Below the pieces are notes generated by a model. It did no database searches. It saw only the letters and a program-made list of their open reading frames with translations, and was not told the DNA's origin. From Micromonospora gifhornensis (GTDB lineage Bacteria; Actinomycetota; Actinomycetes; Mycobacteriales; Micromonosporaceae), in the NCBI RefSeq assembly GCF_016863515.1, contig NZ_BOPA01000020.1, positions 62,001 through 126,000 on the forward strand: a stretch of 64,000 bases of DNA. The letters run 5' to 3'. A program made the translations under genes and the position numbers. Positions 30,019-39,666 of the stretch are shown here, piece by piece (positions within the stretch are counted from its first letter, which is position 1; every line of letters starts with the position of its first letter).

Positions 30019-31068
30019 TCAGCCGCCGTTGCTGGGTCGGTGCGGGTGGGCCCGGTGTCGGGTCCCGCTGCCGCCGACCCGGTCGGTGGCGTCCAGGAAC
30101 CGCCGCCCCAGCCTGGCGCGGGCCGCCACCGCGGGGTGGGTGGCGCCGTAGTCGTCCGCGCCGGGCTGGCCGTCGGCGAAGAGCGCGTACGTCAGCACCG
30201 GCGCGCCGGCGGCGTCGAAGATCACCCCTGCCTCGTGTCGGGCATCGGCGAACCAACCCGCCTTGGTGGCGATGCGAGCCCGCTGCGTCGAGGACATCTC
30301 CCGGCGGATGCCGTCGGTGAACGCCACCGGGGAACGCAGCAGCCGCAACACGACATCGGTCGAACTCGGCGTGAGCAGGGTGCCGCCGACCAGGGCCCGG
30401 AGCAGGTCGTGGGTTTCCCGGGGGGTGCTGGTGCCGAGGTAGAACCGGTTCGGGTTGGCCACCGGCTCCACCTGGGTGTTCGGGAAGCCCTTGTCCCGCA
30501 GGATCTGGTTGAGCTCGGCGGCCGGGCAGAGAAGCCCGCAGAGCCGTACCGCGGTGTCGTCGGAGACGGTCAGCAGGTTGGCCAGCACGTGTCCCAGGGT
30601 CACCTGGCTGGGGTAGGCGCCGTCGAGGCTGAAGATGCCGTCACCGCCGGGCACCACGATCGCGGCGCTCACCTCGACCCGCTGGTCGAGGGTGAGCAGA
30701 CCCCGGTCGACCTTGTCCAGCACGGCGACCGCGACGGCGATCTTGTTGACGCTGTACGCCTCGATCCGGCGGTCCGCCGACTCGGCCACCGCGACCATCG
30801 GGTCACCGCCGGCAGGGCTGCTGAGGCTGACGTACGCCTGCCAGTTCCCGCCGGCCCGGCTGGTCTCCCGTCGGTACGCGGCACCGACGCGCGCCACGGC
30901 GCTCCTGCGGTCGGCGGCGTCGGCAACCCCGGCCGGGCCCGGCTCGGCGGCGGTCATCGCAGTCGGGCCCGGCTCAGCGGCGGCCGGCACGGTGGTGCCG
31001 AACACGGTGCCGGCCGTGGCCACGGTGCCCAGGCTGAGCGCGGTCCTGCGGTTCACTCGGATGGTCAA
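30019..31068 (-). CDS. Secreted class A beta-lactamase-fold serine hydrolase
   Basis: A 349-residue protein with a Tat-like signal peptide (NRRTALSLG, cleavage after AAA near 31). The penicillin-binding fold motifs are SVNK (S106-K109, the active SxxK), SDD at 169-171 where SDN is usual, and KAG at 269-271 where KTG is usual. By eye the omega-loop reads PAAELN, placing Ala where class A enzymes have the deacylating Glu166. It may therefore be a slow or non-beta-lactam enzyme, or a sensor. The TTG start follows a good GGGAGAG site. Short neighbouring gap to the metallo-hydrolase suggests co-transcription. Confidence 0.85.
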   Translation of the reverse strand: MTIRVNRRTALSLGTVATAGTVFGTTVPAAAEPGPTAMTAAEPGPAGVADAADRRSAVARVGAAYRRETSRAGGNWQAYVSLSSPAGGDPMVAVAESADRRIEAYSVNKIAVAVAVLDKVDRGLLTLDQRVEVSAAIVVPGGDGIFSLDGAYPSQVTLGHVLANLLTVSDDTAVRLCGLLCPAAELNQILRDKGFPNTQVEPVANPNRFYLGTSTPRETHDLLRALVGGTLLTPSSTDVVLRLLRSPVAFTDGIRREMSSTQRARIATKAGWFADARHEAGVIFDAAGAPVLTYALFADGQPGADDYGATHPAVAARARLGRRFLDATDRVGGSGTRHRAHPHRPSNGG

Positions 31069-31149
31069 TCGTCTCTCCCGTCGGTGCCCGATCGTGTCCT
31101 CGGGACACCTTAGGCCGACGGATCGACGCGTGTGCGCCCGTCGATGCGC

Positions 31150-32334
31150 TCACGGGGCGAGCACGACCTTGACGCAGCCGTCCTCCTTGCGCTGGAACAT
31201 CTCGTACGCCTGCGGGGCCTGCGCCAGCGGCATCCGGTGGGTGCGCAGGTCCGTCACGCCGAGCGGGTCGCTGTCGTCGGCGAGCAGCGGGATGATCTCG
31301 TCGGTCCAGCGTCGGACGTGACACTGGCCCATCCGCACCTGGATGCCCCGGTCGAACATCTCCATCAGCGGCAGCGGGTCGACCTCACCGCCGTACACCC
31401 CGGAGATGGAGACGGTGCCGCCACGCCGCACGGCCTTCAACGCGGCCTTGAGCACGACGAGCCGGTCCACCCCGACCTTGTCGATCATCTGCCCGGCCAG
31501 CTTGTCGGGGAGCAACCCGGCGGCGGTCTGAGCGATCTTGCCCAGTGGCGCGCCGTGCGCCTCCATGCCGACCGCGTCGATCACCGCGTCCGGTCCACGC
31601 CCGTCCACCAGGTCGATCAACGTGCCGGGTACGTCGTCGAGCTGGCTGACGTCGAGCACCTCGACGCCGTGCCGGCGGGCCATCTCCAGGCGCTCCGGCA
31701 CCACGTCGAGACCGATCACCCGTTCCGCGCCGAGGTGCCGACCGACCCGGGCGCAGAACTGACCCACCGGGCCGAGGCCGAAGACGGCCAGGGTGCCACC
31801 GCGCGGGGTGTCGGCGTACTTCACCGCCTGCCAGGCTGTCGGCAGGATGTCGGAGAGGTAGAGCCACTGCTCGTCCGGACCGGTCTGCGGCACCGTGATC
31901 GGCCCGAACTCGGCGTGCGGCACCCGCAGGTACTCGGCCTGCCCGCCGGGCACCGAGCCGTACAGGGAGGTGTAGCCGAACAGCGCAGCGCCCTTGCCCT
32001 CGGCGGTGACCTGGGTGGTTTCGCACTGCGCGTACAACTGGCGGGAGCACATCCAGCAGGAGCCGCAGGCGATGTTGAACGGCACCACCACCCGGTCGCC
32101 GGGCTTGAGCCGGGTCACCCCCGAGCCGACCTCCTCGACGATGCCCATCGGCTCGTGCCCGAGCACGTCGCCCGGCTTGAGGTACGGCCCGAGAACCTCG
32201 TAGAGATGCAGGTCCGACCCGCAGATCGCGGTGGAGGTGATCCGTACGATCGCGTCGGTCGGCTCCTCGATCCGCGGGTCCGGCACCTCCTCGACCCGTA
32301 CGTCCCGCTTGCCCTGCCACGTCAACGCCCGCAT
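31150..32334 (-). CDS. Zinc-dependent alcohol dehydrogenase (formaldehyde dehydrogenase-like)
   Basis: A 394-residue medium-chain dehydrogenase. Catalytic zinc ligands are in TAICGSDLHLYE and GHEPMGIVEEVG; the structural zinc cysteines are in ACGSCWMCSRQLYAQCE; the nucleotide-binding site is LAVFGLGPVGQFCARVG. The long loop and overall pattern match the glutathione-independent formaldehyde dehydrogenase/threonine dehydrogenase-like group. Natural substrate is not certain. The ATG start has GAGGAGG upstream. It lies downstream of the sdh operon but separated from it by a cruciform repeat. Confidence 0.9.
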   Translation of the reverse strand: MRALTWQGKRDVRVEEVPDPRIEEPTDAIVRITSTAICGSDLHLYEVLGPYLKPGDVLGHEPMGIVEEVGSGVTRLKPGDRVVVPFNIACGSCWMCSRQLYAQCETTQVTAEGKGAALFGYTSLYGSVPGGQAEYLRVPHAEFGPITVPQTGPDEQWLYLSDILPTAWQAVKYADTPRGGTLAVFGLGPVGQFCARVGRHLGAERVIGLDVVPERLEMARRHGVEVLDVSQLDDVPGTLIDLVDGRGPDAVIDAVGMEAHGAPLGKIAQTAAGLLPDKLAGQMIDKVGVDRLVVLKAALKAVRRGGTVSISGVYGGEVDPLPLMEMFDRGIQVRMGQCHVRRWTDEIIPLLADDSDPLGVTDLRTHRMPLAQAPQAYEMFQRKEDGCVKVVLAP

Positions 32335-32410
32335 GCCCGCCTCCTCGCCGTCGTAGCTGACCTGCTACCCGACAAGGCGCCCCTCAACCACCCCCACCGC
32401 TCCTGCCCGC

Positions 32411-32470
32411 GTTGATCAAGAGGTTTGCGTCAGGAATCCGGCGATCGCCGACGCAAACCTCTTGATCAAC
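32411..32470. repeat. Cruciform intergenic element with 21-bp arms, copy 1
   Basis: Perfect inverted arms of 21 bp beginning GTTGATCAAGAGGTTTGCGT flank an 18-base loop that contains the palindrome GGCGATCGCC. A copy with the same arms and a reverse-oriented, nearly identical loop is at 50237-50296, and a diverged copy is at 63041-63115. It follows the sdhB stop codon and probably terminates the sdh operon. Confidence 0.9.
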
Positions 32471-32493
32471 ATCGAAGGGGGCGGGGTGCGGGG

Positions 32494-33254
32494 TCAGGCG
32501 GTGGGGGAGTCGGGGCGTTTGGTGGTGGTGGCGGCGAGGTAGTCGCGGTTGAGGCGGCCGATGGTGCTCAGCGGGATGCCCTTGGGGCAGACGGCGGTGC
32601 ACTCGCCGGCGTTGGTGCAGCCGCCGAAGCCGGCCTCGTCGTGGGCGTCGAGCATGCCGATGACCCGGGTGTACCGCTCCGGCTGGCCCTGGGGCAGCAG
32701 GCCCAGTTGGGTGACCTTGGCGGCGGTGAAGAGCATGCCGGAGCCGTTCGGGCAGGCCGCCACGCAGGCGCCGCAGCCGATGCAGGCGGCCGACTCGAAG
32801 GCGGCGTCGGCGTTGGCCTTGGCCACCGGGACCGAGTGGGCCTCCGGCGCGCTGCCGGTCGGCGCGGTGATGTACCCGCCAGCCGCGATGATCTTGTCGA
32901 AGGCGTTGCGGTTGACCACCAGGTCCTTGATGACCGGGAAGGCGCGGGCCCGCCACGGCTCGATGTCGATGGTGTCGCCGTCTTTGAACTGTCGCATGTG
33001 CAGCTGGCAGGCGGTGGTGCCGCGCTGCGGCCCGTGCGCGTTGCCGTTGATCATCAGACCGCACATGCCGCAGATGCCCTCGCGGCAGTCGTGGTCGAAG
33101 GCGACAGGTTCCTCGCCGGCGAGGATGAGCCGCTCGTTGAGCACGTCGAGCATCTCCAGGAACGACATGTCCGGGGAGACGTCCTCGACCTGGTAGGTCA
33201 CCATCCGACCCTTGTCCGCGGGGCCGGATTGGCGCCAGATGCGCAGGGTCAGGT

Positions 33255-33258
<4 letters not shown>
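32494..33258 (-). CDS. sdhB: Succinate dehydrogenase/fumarate reductase iron-sulfur subunit
   Basis: A 254-residue subunit carrying three iron-sulfur clusters that pass electrons from the flavoprotein to quinone. The [2Fe-2S] motif is [15 protein letters not shown]; the [4Fe-4S]/[3Fe-4S] motifs are [15 protein letters not shown] and [14 protein letters not shown]. Its GTG start overlaps the sdhA stop by four bases (GTGA). The pattern (three-gene operon with a single cytochrome b subunit) is that of the Bacteroides/actinobacterial type of succinate:menaquinone reductase. A cruciform repeat follows. Confidence 0.95.
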
Positions 33259-35192
<1,934 letters not shown>

Positions 35193-35194
35193 GG

Positions 35195-35887
35195 TCAGGA
35201 CACCAATCCGGTGAGTACGGCGAACGGGACCACGAGGTAGCCGGCGACGAGCGCGACGGAGAAGACCAGCGCCACCGCCTTGGCCCGCTGCTCGCCGCGC
35301 GGGGTCTGCTGGCCCAGGCTGCGCAGTGCGCTGAAGACACCGTGGCGCAGGTGGAAGCCGAGCGTGACGACCGCCAGGGTGTAGAAGAGCGTGACGTACC
35401 ACCGGTCCGGCGCGAAGGTGGCGACGACGTTGGCGTACGGCCGGGACGGGTCGCCGACCGGGTTGAGGTGCCCGGTGGTCAGGTCGAGCAGGTGGTAGAT
35501 CACGAAGAACAGGATGATCACGCCGCCCCAGCGCATGGTGCGGGCGGCGTAGCTGCCCCGGACCTTCTTGCGGTGGGCGTAGCGGACCGGGCGGGCGGCA
35601 CGGGCGCGCAGGGCCAGCACGGTGGCGGCCCAGATGTGCCCGACGGCCGCGACGACGAGGCCGATGCGCATGAACCAGAGGAACCAGACGCCCGGCAGCA
35701 GCGGCTTGCCGACATCGCGCAGCCAGTGCGCGTACCCGTTGAACGAGGAGTCGCCCGCGAAGACCTTCAGGTTGCCCAGCATGTGTGCGATGAGGAAGAA
35801 CACCAGGAAGATGCCCGTCACCGCCATGACGGCCTTGAGGCCGACGTTGGAGCGGATGGGCGACCGAGTTCGAGTCGTGACTACCAC
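35195..35887 (-). CDS. sdhC: Succinate dehydrogenase cytochrome b subunit
   Basis: A 230-residue membrane anchor with five hydrophobic spans, the single-subunit (type B) form that carries two hemes; candidate axial histidines lie in [36 protein letters not shown] and [12 protein letters not shown]. It receives electrons for menaquinone. I chose the GTG at 35887 rather than the upstream ATG at 35953: a TTGGAC-N18-TAGCGT promoter ends seven bases before the GTG, giving a leaderless message, whereas the upstream ATG sits in the LysR operator. First gene of sdhCAB. Confidence 0.92.
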   Translation of the reverse strand: MVVTTRTRSPIRSNVGLKAVMAVTGIFLVFFLIAHMLGNLKVFAGDSSFNGYAHWLRDVGKPLLPGVWFLWFMRIGLVVAAVGHIWAATVLALRARAARPVRYAHRKKVRGSYAARTMRWGGVIILFFVIYHLLDLTTGHLNPVGDPSRPYANVVATFAPDRWYVTLFYTLAVVTLGFHLRHGVFSALRSLGQQTPRGEQRAKAVALVFSVALVAGYLVVPFAVLTGLVS

Positions 35888-35894
35888 GTGCCCG

Positions 35895-35924
35895 ACGCTA
35901 GGAGCACTTGGATCAGTCGTCCAA
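35895..35924 (-). promoter_or_regulatory. Promoter of the sdhCAB operon
   Basis: On the minus strand TTGGAC (35924-35919) and TAGCGT (35900-35895) are 18 bases apart, and the sdhC GTG begins seven bases later, so transcription should start at or next to the start codon. Confidence 0.65.
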
Positions 35925-35928
35925 TGCA

Positions 35929-35958
35929 TCGACACCGCAGTCTTGATAGCCATAGGCT
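35929..35958 (+). promoter_or_regulatory. Promoter of the lysR gene
   Basis: TCGACA (35929-35934) and TAGGCT (35953-35958) are 18 bases apart, and the LysR ATG begins six bases later, again a leaderless layout. Its -35 box lies only five bases from the -35 box of the sdh promoter on the other strand. Confidence 0.65.
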
Positions 35959-35961
35959 ATC
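35945..35961. promoter_or_regulatory. Perfect palindrome GATAGCC-ATA-GGCTATC, candidate LysR operator
   Basis: Seven-base perfect arms around a 3-base centre cover the lysR -10 box and end three bases before the LysR start codon. The T-N11-A core (TAGCCATAGGCTA) is the classical LysR-family half-site layout. Autoregulation is likely; effect on sdhCAB is possible because the promoters adjoin. Confidence 0.65.
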
Positions 35962-35964
35962 CAG

Positions 35965-36897
35965 ATGCAGCTCCATCAGCTCAAGTACTTCGTTGCAGTA
36001 GCCGAAGTACGACATTTCACCCAGGCGGCCGATGTCGTCGGGATAACCCAGCCGTCGCTGAGTAAGCAAATTCACGCCCTGGAGGACACCCTCGGCGCCC
36101 CGTTGTTCGAGCGGGTAAGGGGCAACATCACGCTGACCGCGGCCGGTGAGGTGTTGCTGCCCCTGGCCAAGCGGATCCTCGCCGACGTGGAGACCGCCAC
36201 CCGCGAGGTGCAGGAGCTGGTCGGTCTGCGACGCGGACGGGTCCGCCTCGGGGCCACCCCGAGCCTGGCCACCTCCCTCGCGCCGCCGGTGCTGCGCCGC
36301 TTCCGCGACGTCCACCCCACCGTCGACCTGCGAGTGGAGGAGGGCGGCTCGCAGGACCTGGTCCGTGACCTGCTCCGCGGCGACCTGGACCTAGCCTTGA
36401 TCATCATGCCGGCCCAGGGCATCGACCCGGGGCTACGCGCCGACCCGATCCTGACCGAGAGCCTGGTGGTCGCCTCGGTCGATCCGCTGCCGACCGCGTA
36501 CCCCGGAGCCGACCTGGAGATCACCGACCTGCGCGACCAGCCGCTGGTGATGTTCCGTGAGGGCTACGACCTGCGCGACGCCACCCTGCAGGCATGCCGG
36601 GCCGCCGGCTTCGAACCGACCCTGTCGGTCGACGGCGGCGAGATGGACGCAGTGCTCAGTTTCGTCGAGGCCGGGCTGGGCATCGCCCTGGTCCCCGGCA
36701 TCGTGGTGGCCCGCCGGCCCGGCATTCGGGTCACCCGACTGGCCCCACCCGGGGTGCGCCGCACCATCGCGGTGGCCCGCCGCCGCGACGTGGTGCCCAC
36801 CCACGCAGGCCGCGAACTGCGCCGCATCCTGCTCGACTACGTGCACACCGCCACCGCCGGCGACGAGCTTCCGCCCGGGGTCGAGCCGCTGACCTGA
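35965..36897 (+). CDS. LysR-family transcriptional regulator
   Basis: A 310-residue regulator. The N-terminal winged helix-turn-helix reads MQLHQLKYFVAVAEVRHFTQAADVVGITQPSLSKQIHALED, nearly a family consensus; the rest is a two-lobed substrate-binding-like effector domain. It diverges from sdhCAB and shares a 77-base spacer with a perfect T-N11-A palindrome, so it is a good candidate regulator of succinate dehydrogenase as well as itself. The effector is unknown. Confidence 0.93.
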   Translation: MQLHQLKYFVAVAEVRHFTQAADVVGITQPSLSKQIHALEDTLGAPLFERVRGNITLTAAGEVLLPLAKRILADVETATREVQELVGLRRGRVRLGATPSLATSLAPPVLRRFRDVHPTVDLRVEEGGSQDLVRDLLRGDLDLALIIMPAQGIDPGLRADPILTESLVVASVDPLPTAYPGADLEITDLRDQPLVMFREGYDLRDATLQACRAAGFEPTLSVDGGEMDAVLSFVEAGLGIALVPGIVVARRPGIRVTRLAPPGVRRTIAVARRRDVVPTHAGRELRRILLDYVHTATAGDELPPGVEPLT

Positions 36898-36961
36898 GGC
36901 CGCACCGCATCGAGCACGATCGAAGCAGCCCAGGGTCGCGGCACGCGCATAGGCTGCCCGC

Positions 36962-38308
36962 ATGGCAGCCTCCGGTCGCGCCGTCGTCATCGGAGCCAGT
37001 CTGGGCGGACTGCTCGCCGCCCGGGCGCTGGCGGAGAGCTTCGCCGAGGTGATCCTGCTGGACCGGGACACCCCGCCCGACGAGCCGGTGCACCGCCGGG
37101 GCGTCCCGCAGGGCCGTCACGTCCACGTCCTGCTCGACCGGGGCCGCCAGGCCCTGGAGAGTCTCTTTCCCGAACTCGGCGCCGAGCTGTACCGCCTCGG
37201 CGCCACGCCGGTCGACCTGCACGGTCAGGTGCACTGGTACAACGACGGGCACCGGATGCTGCCGGCCCGCTCCGACCTGACCGCCTTCGGCATGAGCCGA
37301 CCACTGCTCGAACAGGTGGTCCGGCAGCGCACCGCGGCGCTTCCCGGCGTGCGCGTGGTGCCCGACTGCGAGGTGACCGGCCTGCTCGCGACCGACGATC
37401 ACCGCCGGGTCACCGGAGTACGACTCGCCCCGCGCGACGGCCGACCGTCGACCCTGACCGCCGATCTCGTGGTCGATGCCGGTGGCCGGGCCAGCCGCAG
37501 TCCGATCTGGCTGACCGAGCTCGGCTACCCGACGGTGGAACAGGAGCGGGTCGAGGTTGGGGTCACCTACGTGACCCGCCGGTACCGGCGCGAGGCCGGC
37601 CAACTGGAGGACAAGCTCGGCGTCCTGTCCAACGCGATGCCGGGCTGTCCCCGCTACGGCGTCGTCGCGCCGCAGGAAGGTGGGCGGTTCGCGGTCACCA
37701 TGGCGGGCATCCTGGGCGAGGAACCCCCGGTCGACGAGGCCGGATTCGTCAGGTACGCGACGTCGCTGGCCGCCCCGCAGGTCGGCGAACTGGTCCGGCA
37801 CGCACAACCGTTGGACGAGCCGGTGCTGATGCGCTTCCCGGCCAGCGTCCGACGTCGCTACGAACGGCTGCCCCGCTTCCCGGACGGCCACCTGGTCTTC
37901 GCCGACGCGCTGTGCAGCCTCAACCCGGTCTACGGGCAGGGCATCACCGTCGCCGCCGTACAGGCGTTGCTGCTGCGCCGGCTGCTCGCCCGCGGCGGGC
38001 GGCACCGGTTGGCCCGGCGGTTCTTCCGGCGGGCGGCGCGCGTGATCGACGCGCCCTGGTCCATCGCCGCCGGCACCGACCTGCGCTTTCCCGGAGTCAC
38101 CGGGCGTCGTACCCGCAAGGTCCGGTTCGTCAACGCCTACCTGTCCCGGCTGCACGCGGCGGCCGCGCACGACGTGGCGCTCGGCGCCGCCTTCCTGCGG
38201 GTGATCAACCTGATCGATCCGCCGGCCCGGCTGCTCGGCCCGGGGGTGATGCTCCGGGTGCTCCTCAACGGACGTCGGCGCCCCTCGATGCCGTCCACGG
38301 CGGGGTAG
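36962..38308 (+). CDS. FAD-dependent oxidoreductase/monooxygenase-like protein
   Basis: A 448-residue flavoprotein. The FAD-binding fold starts at once (AVVIGASLGGLLAARALAESF, with E/D of the adenine ribose in LLDRD), the second motif is ADLVVDAGGRASRSP near residue 170, and the third is the FADALCSLNPVYGQGIT segment (GD-like) near residue 318. The pattern fits the FAD_binding_3/geranylgeranyl reductase-like group; substrate unknown. A TAGGCT -10 box lies six bases before the ATG, so the message is probably leaderless. It follows the LysR gene by 64 bases. Confidence 0.8.
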   Translation: MAASGRAVVIGASLGGLLAARALAESFAEVILLDRDTPPDEPVHRRGVPQGRHVHVLLDRGRQALESLFPELGAELYRLGATPVDLHGQVHWYNDGHRMLPARSDLTAFGMSRPLLEQVVRQRTAALPGVRVVPDCEVTGLLATDDHRRVTGVRLAPRDGRPSTLTADLVVDAGGRASRSPIWLTELGYPTVEQERVEVGVTYVTRRYRREAGQLEDKLGVLSNAMPGCPRYGVVAPQEGGRFAVTMAGILGEEPPVDEAGFVRYATSLAAPQVGELVRHAQPLDEPVLMRFPASVRRRYERLPRFPDGHLVFADALCSLNPVYGQGITVAAVQALLLRRLLARGGRHRLARRFFRRAARVIDAPWSIAAGTDLRFPGVTGRRTRKVRFVNAYLSRLHAAAAHDVALGAAFLRVINLIDPPARLLGPGVMLRVLLNGRRRPSMPSTAG

Positions 38309-38615
38309 GCGCGGGTCCCGCCGCGCCCGTCCTACCACTGACTGCCGGTCGTACGCCGCCGTTCGGACCGAGCTCTCTGTCCGGTTGTGCCGCCCGACGT
38401 TTAATTCGTCCTTAAGCTCCCAATATCCACCACCGGCAGCACGCTCGTCACCTATCGTGAGGTCTTGCACGAGGGCTTGTCCCTTTTTTGTCGCTTTAGC
38501 GGCAAACCATCTGCGGGCGCGGCGCGACCACAGGGTGGGTGAGATGGCGGGCCACCCGGATAGCCCGGGGGTGGACAGACGATGCGCGGATTCGCGTGGC
38601 AGGGAGGCCACATAC
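38309..38615. other. Gene-free spacer before the dTDP-glucose dehydratase gene
   Basis: About 300 bases without a convincing gene. The middle (38398-38510) is AT-richer than the surroundings and probably holds the promoter; it includes TTTAATTCGTCC, CTTAAGC and a small hairpin TTGTCGC-TTTA-GCGGCAA preceded by a run of six T. A GGGAGG ribosome site precedes the downstream ATG. I cannot place a definite -10/-35 pair. Confidence 0.35.
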
Positions 38616-39662
38616 ATGAGGATCCTGGTGACCGGTGGCGCTGGCTTCATCGGGTCTCACTTCACCCGGTGCCTACTGGAGGGACGCTACCTCGGCTTCG
38701 AAGGCAGCGCCGTCACAGTGCTGGACAAACTCACGTACGCCAGTGACCGCAGGAACCTGCCCGCCACCCATCCGCGGCTGACCTTCATCCGCGGCGACGT
38801 CGCCGACGCGTCACTGCTTCGCGAGGTGGTGCCCGGCCACGACGTGGTGGTGCACTTCGCGGCCGAGTCGCACGTCGACCGGTCGATCGACGACCCGGCG
38901 CCGTTCTTCGAGAGCAACGTGATTGGCACCCACCGGCTGATGGCCGAATGCGTCCGCAGTGGGGTGAGCCGCGTCGTGCACGTCTCCACCGACGAGGTGT
39001 ACGGCTCGATCGCGGAGGGCTCCTGGGACGAACGCTGCCTGCTCGAACCGAACTCCCCGTACGCCGCCTCCAAGGCCGCGAGCGACTGCGTGGTGCGCTC
39101 CTACTGGCGGACCTACGACCTCGACGTGTCGATCACCAGATGTGCCAACAACTACGGGCCGTACCAGCACGTGGAGAAGGTCATTCCGCGCTTCGTGACC
39201 AGCCTGCTCTCCGGCCGGGACGTCACCCTGCACGGCGACGGCAGCGCGGTGCGGGAATGGTTGCACGTCGACGACCACTGCCGGGCCATCGCCCTCGTGC
39301 TGGCCAAGGGACGGGCCGGCGAGGTCTACAACATCGGCGGCGACATCGAGTTGACCAACCGGGACCTGGCCGGGCGGATCCTGCAACTGGCCGGCGCCGG
39401 TTGGGACCGCGTCCGGCACGTCGCCGACCGGAAGGTGCAGGACCAGCGCTACTCGCTGGACTTCCGCAAGATCTCCGAGGAGTTGGGCTACGAACCGCAG
39501 ATCAGTTTCGACGACGGGCTGATCGAGGTCTTCCACTGGTACCGGGAGAACCGGGAATGGTGGGGCACGACCTGCCCGGAGCCCCGTTCGGCGGGCGCTG
39601 AACTGACCCGTACGGTGGCGGATCTGCCCGTCGGCTGGGACTTCCCGGTGCAGGTCGGCTGA
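38616..39662 (+). CDS. rfbB: dTDP-glucose 4,6-dehydratase
   Basis: A 348-residue short-chain dehydrogenase-type enzyme that makes dTDP-4-keto-6-deoxyglucose, the branch point to rhamnose and other deoxysugars. NAD motif GGAGFIGSHF (7-16), HFAAESHVDRSI, STDEVYG, the catalytic YAASKAASD (Tyr-x3-Lys) and RCANNYGPYQHVEKVIPRF are all intact. No rfbA, rfbC or rfbD homologue is adjacent, so it may serve a pathway elsewhere, as is common in antibiotic-producing actinobacteria. Strong GGGAGG site before the ATG. It converges on hrpA with four bases between stop codons. Confidence 0.92.
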   Translation: MRILVTGGAGFIGSHFTRCLLEGRYLGFEGSAVTVLDKLTYASDRRNLPATHPRLTFIRGDVADASLLREVVPGHDVVVHFAAESHVDRSIDDPAPFFESNVIGTHRLMAECVRSGVSRVVHVSTDEVYGSIAEGSWDERCLLEPNSPYAASKAASDCVVRSYWRTYDLDVSITRCANNYGPYQHVEKVIPRFVTSLLSGRDVTLHGDGSAVREWLHVDDHCRAIALVLAKGRAGEVYNIGGDIELTNRDLAGRILQLAGAGWDRVRHVADRKVQDQRYSLDFRKISEELGYEPQISFDDGLIEVFHWYRENREWWGTTCPEPRSAGAELTRTVADLPVGWDFPVQVG

Positions 39663-39666
39663 GCAC

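Noticed and set aside
35888-35953. A 22-residue longer start for sdhC at the ATG at 35953
   Set aside because: It lies in the LysR palindrome and the lysR -10 box, upstream of the sdh promoter itself, so it would not be transcribed.
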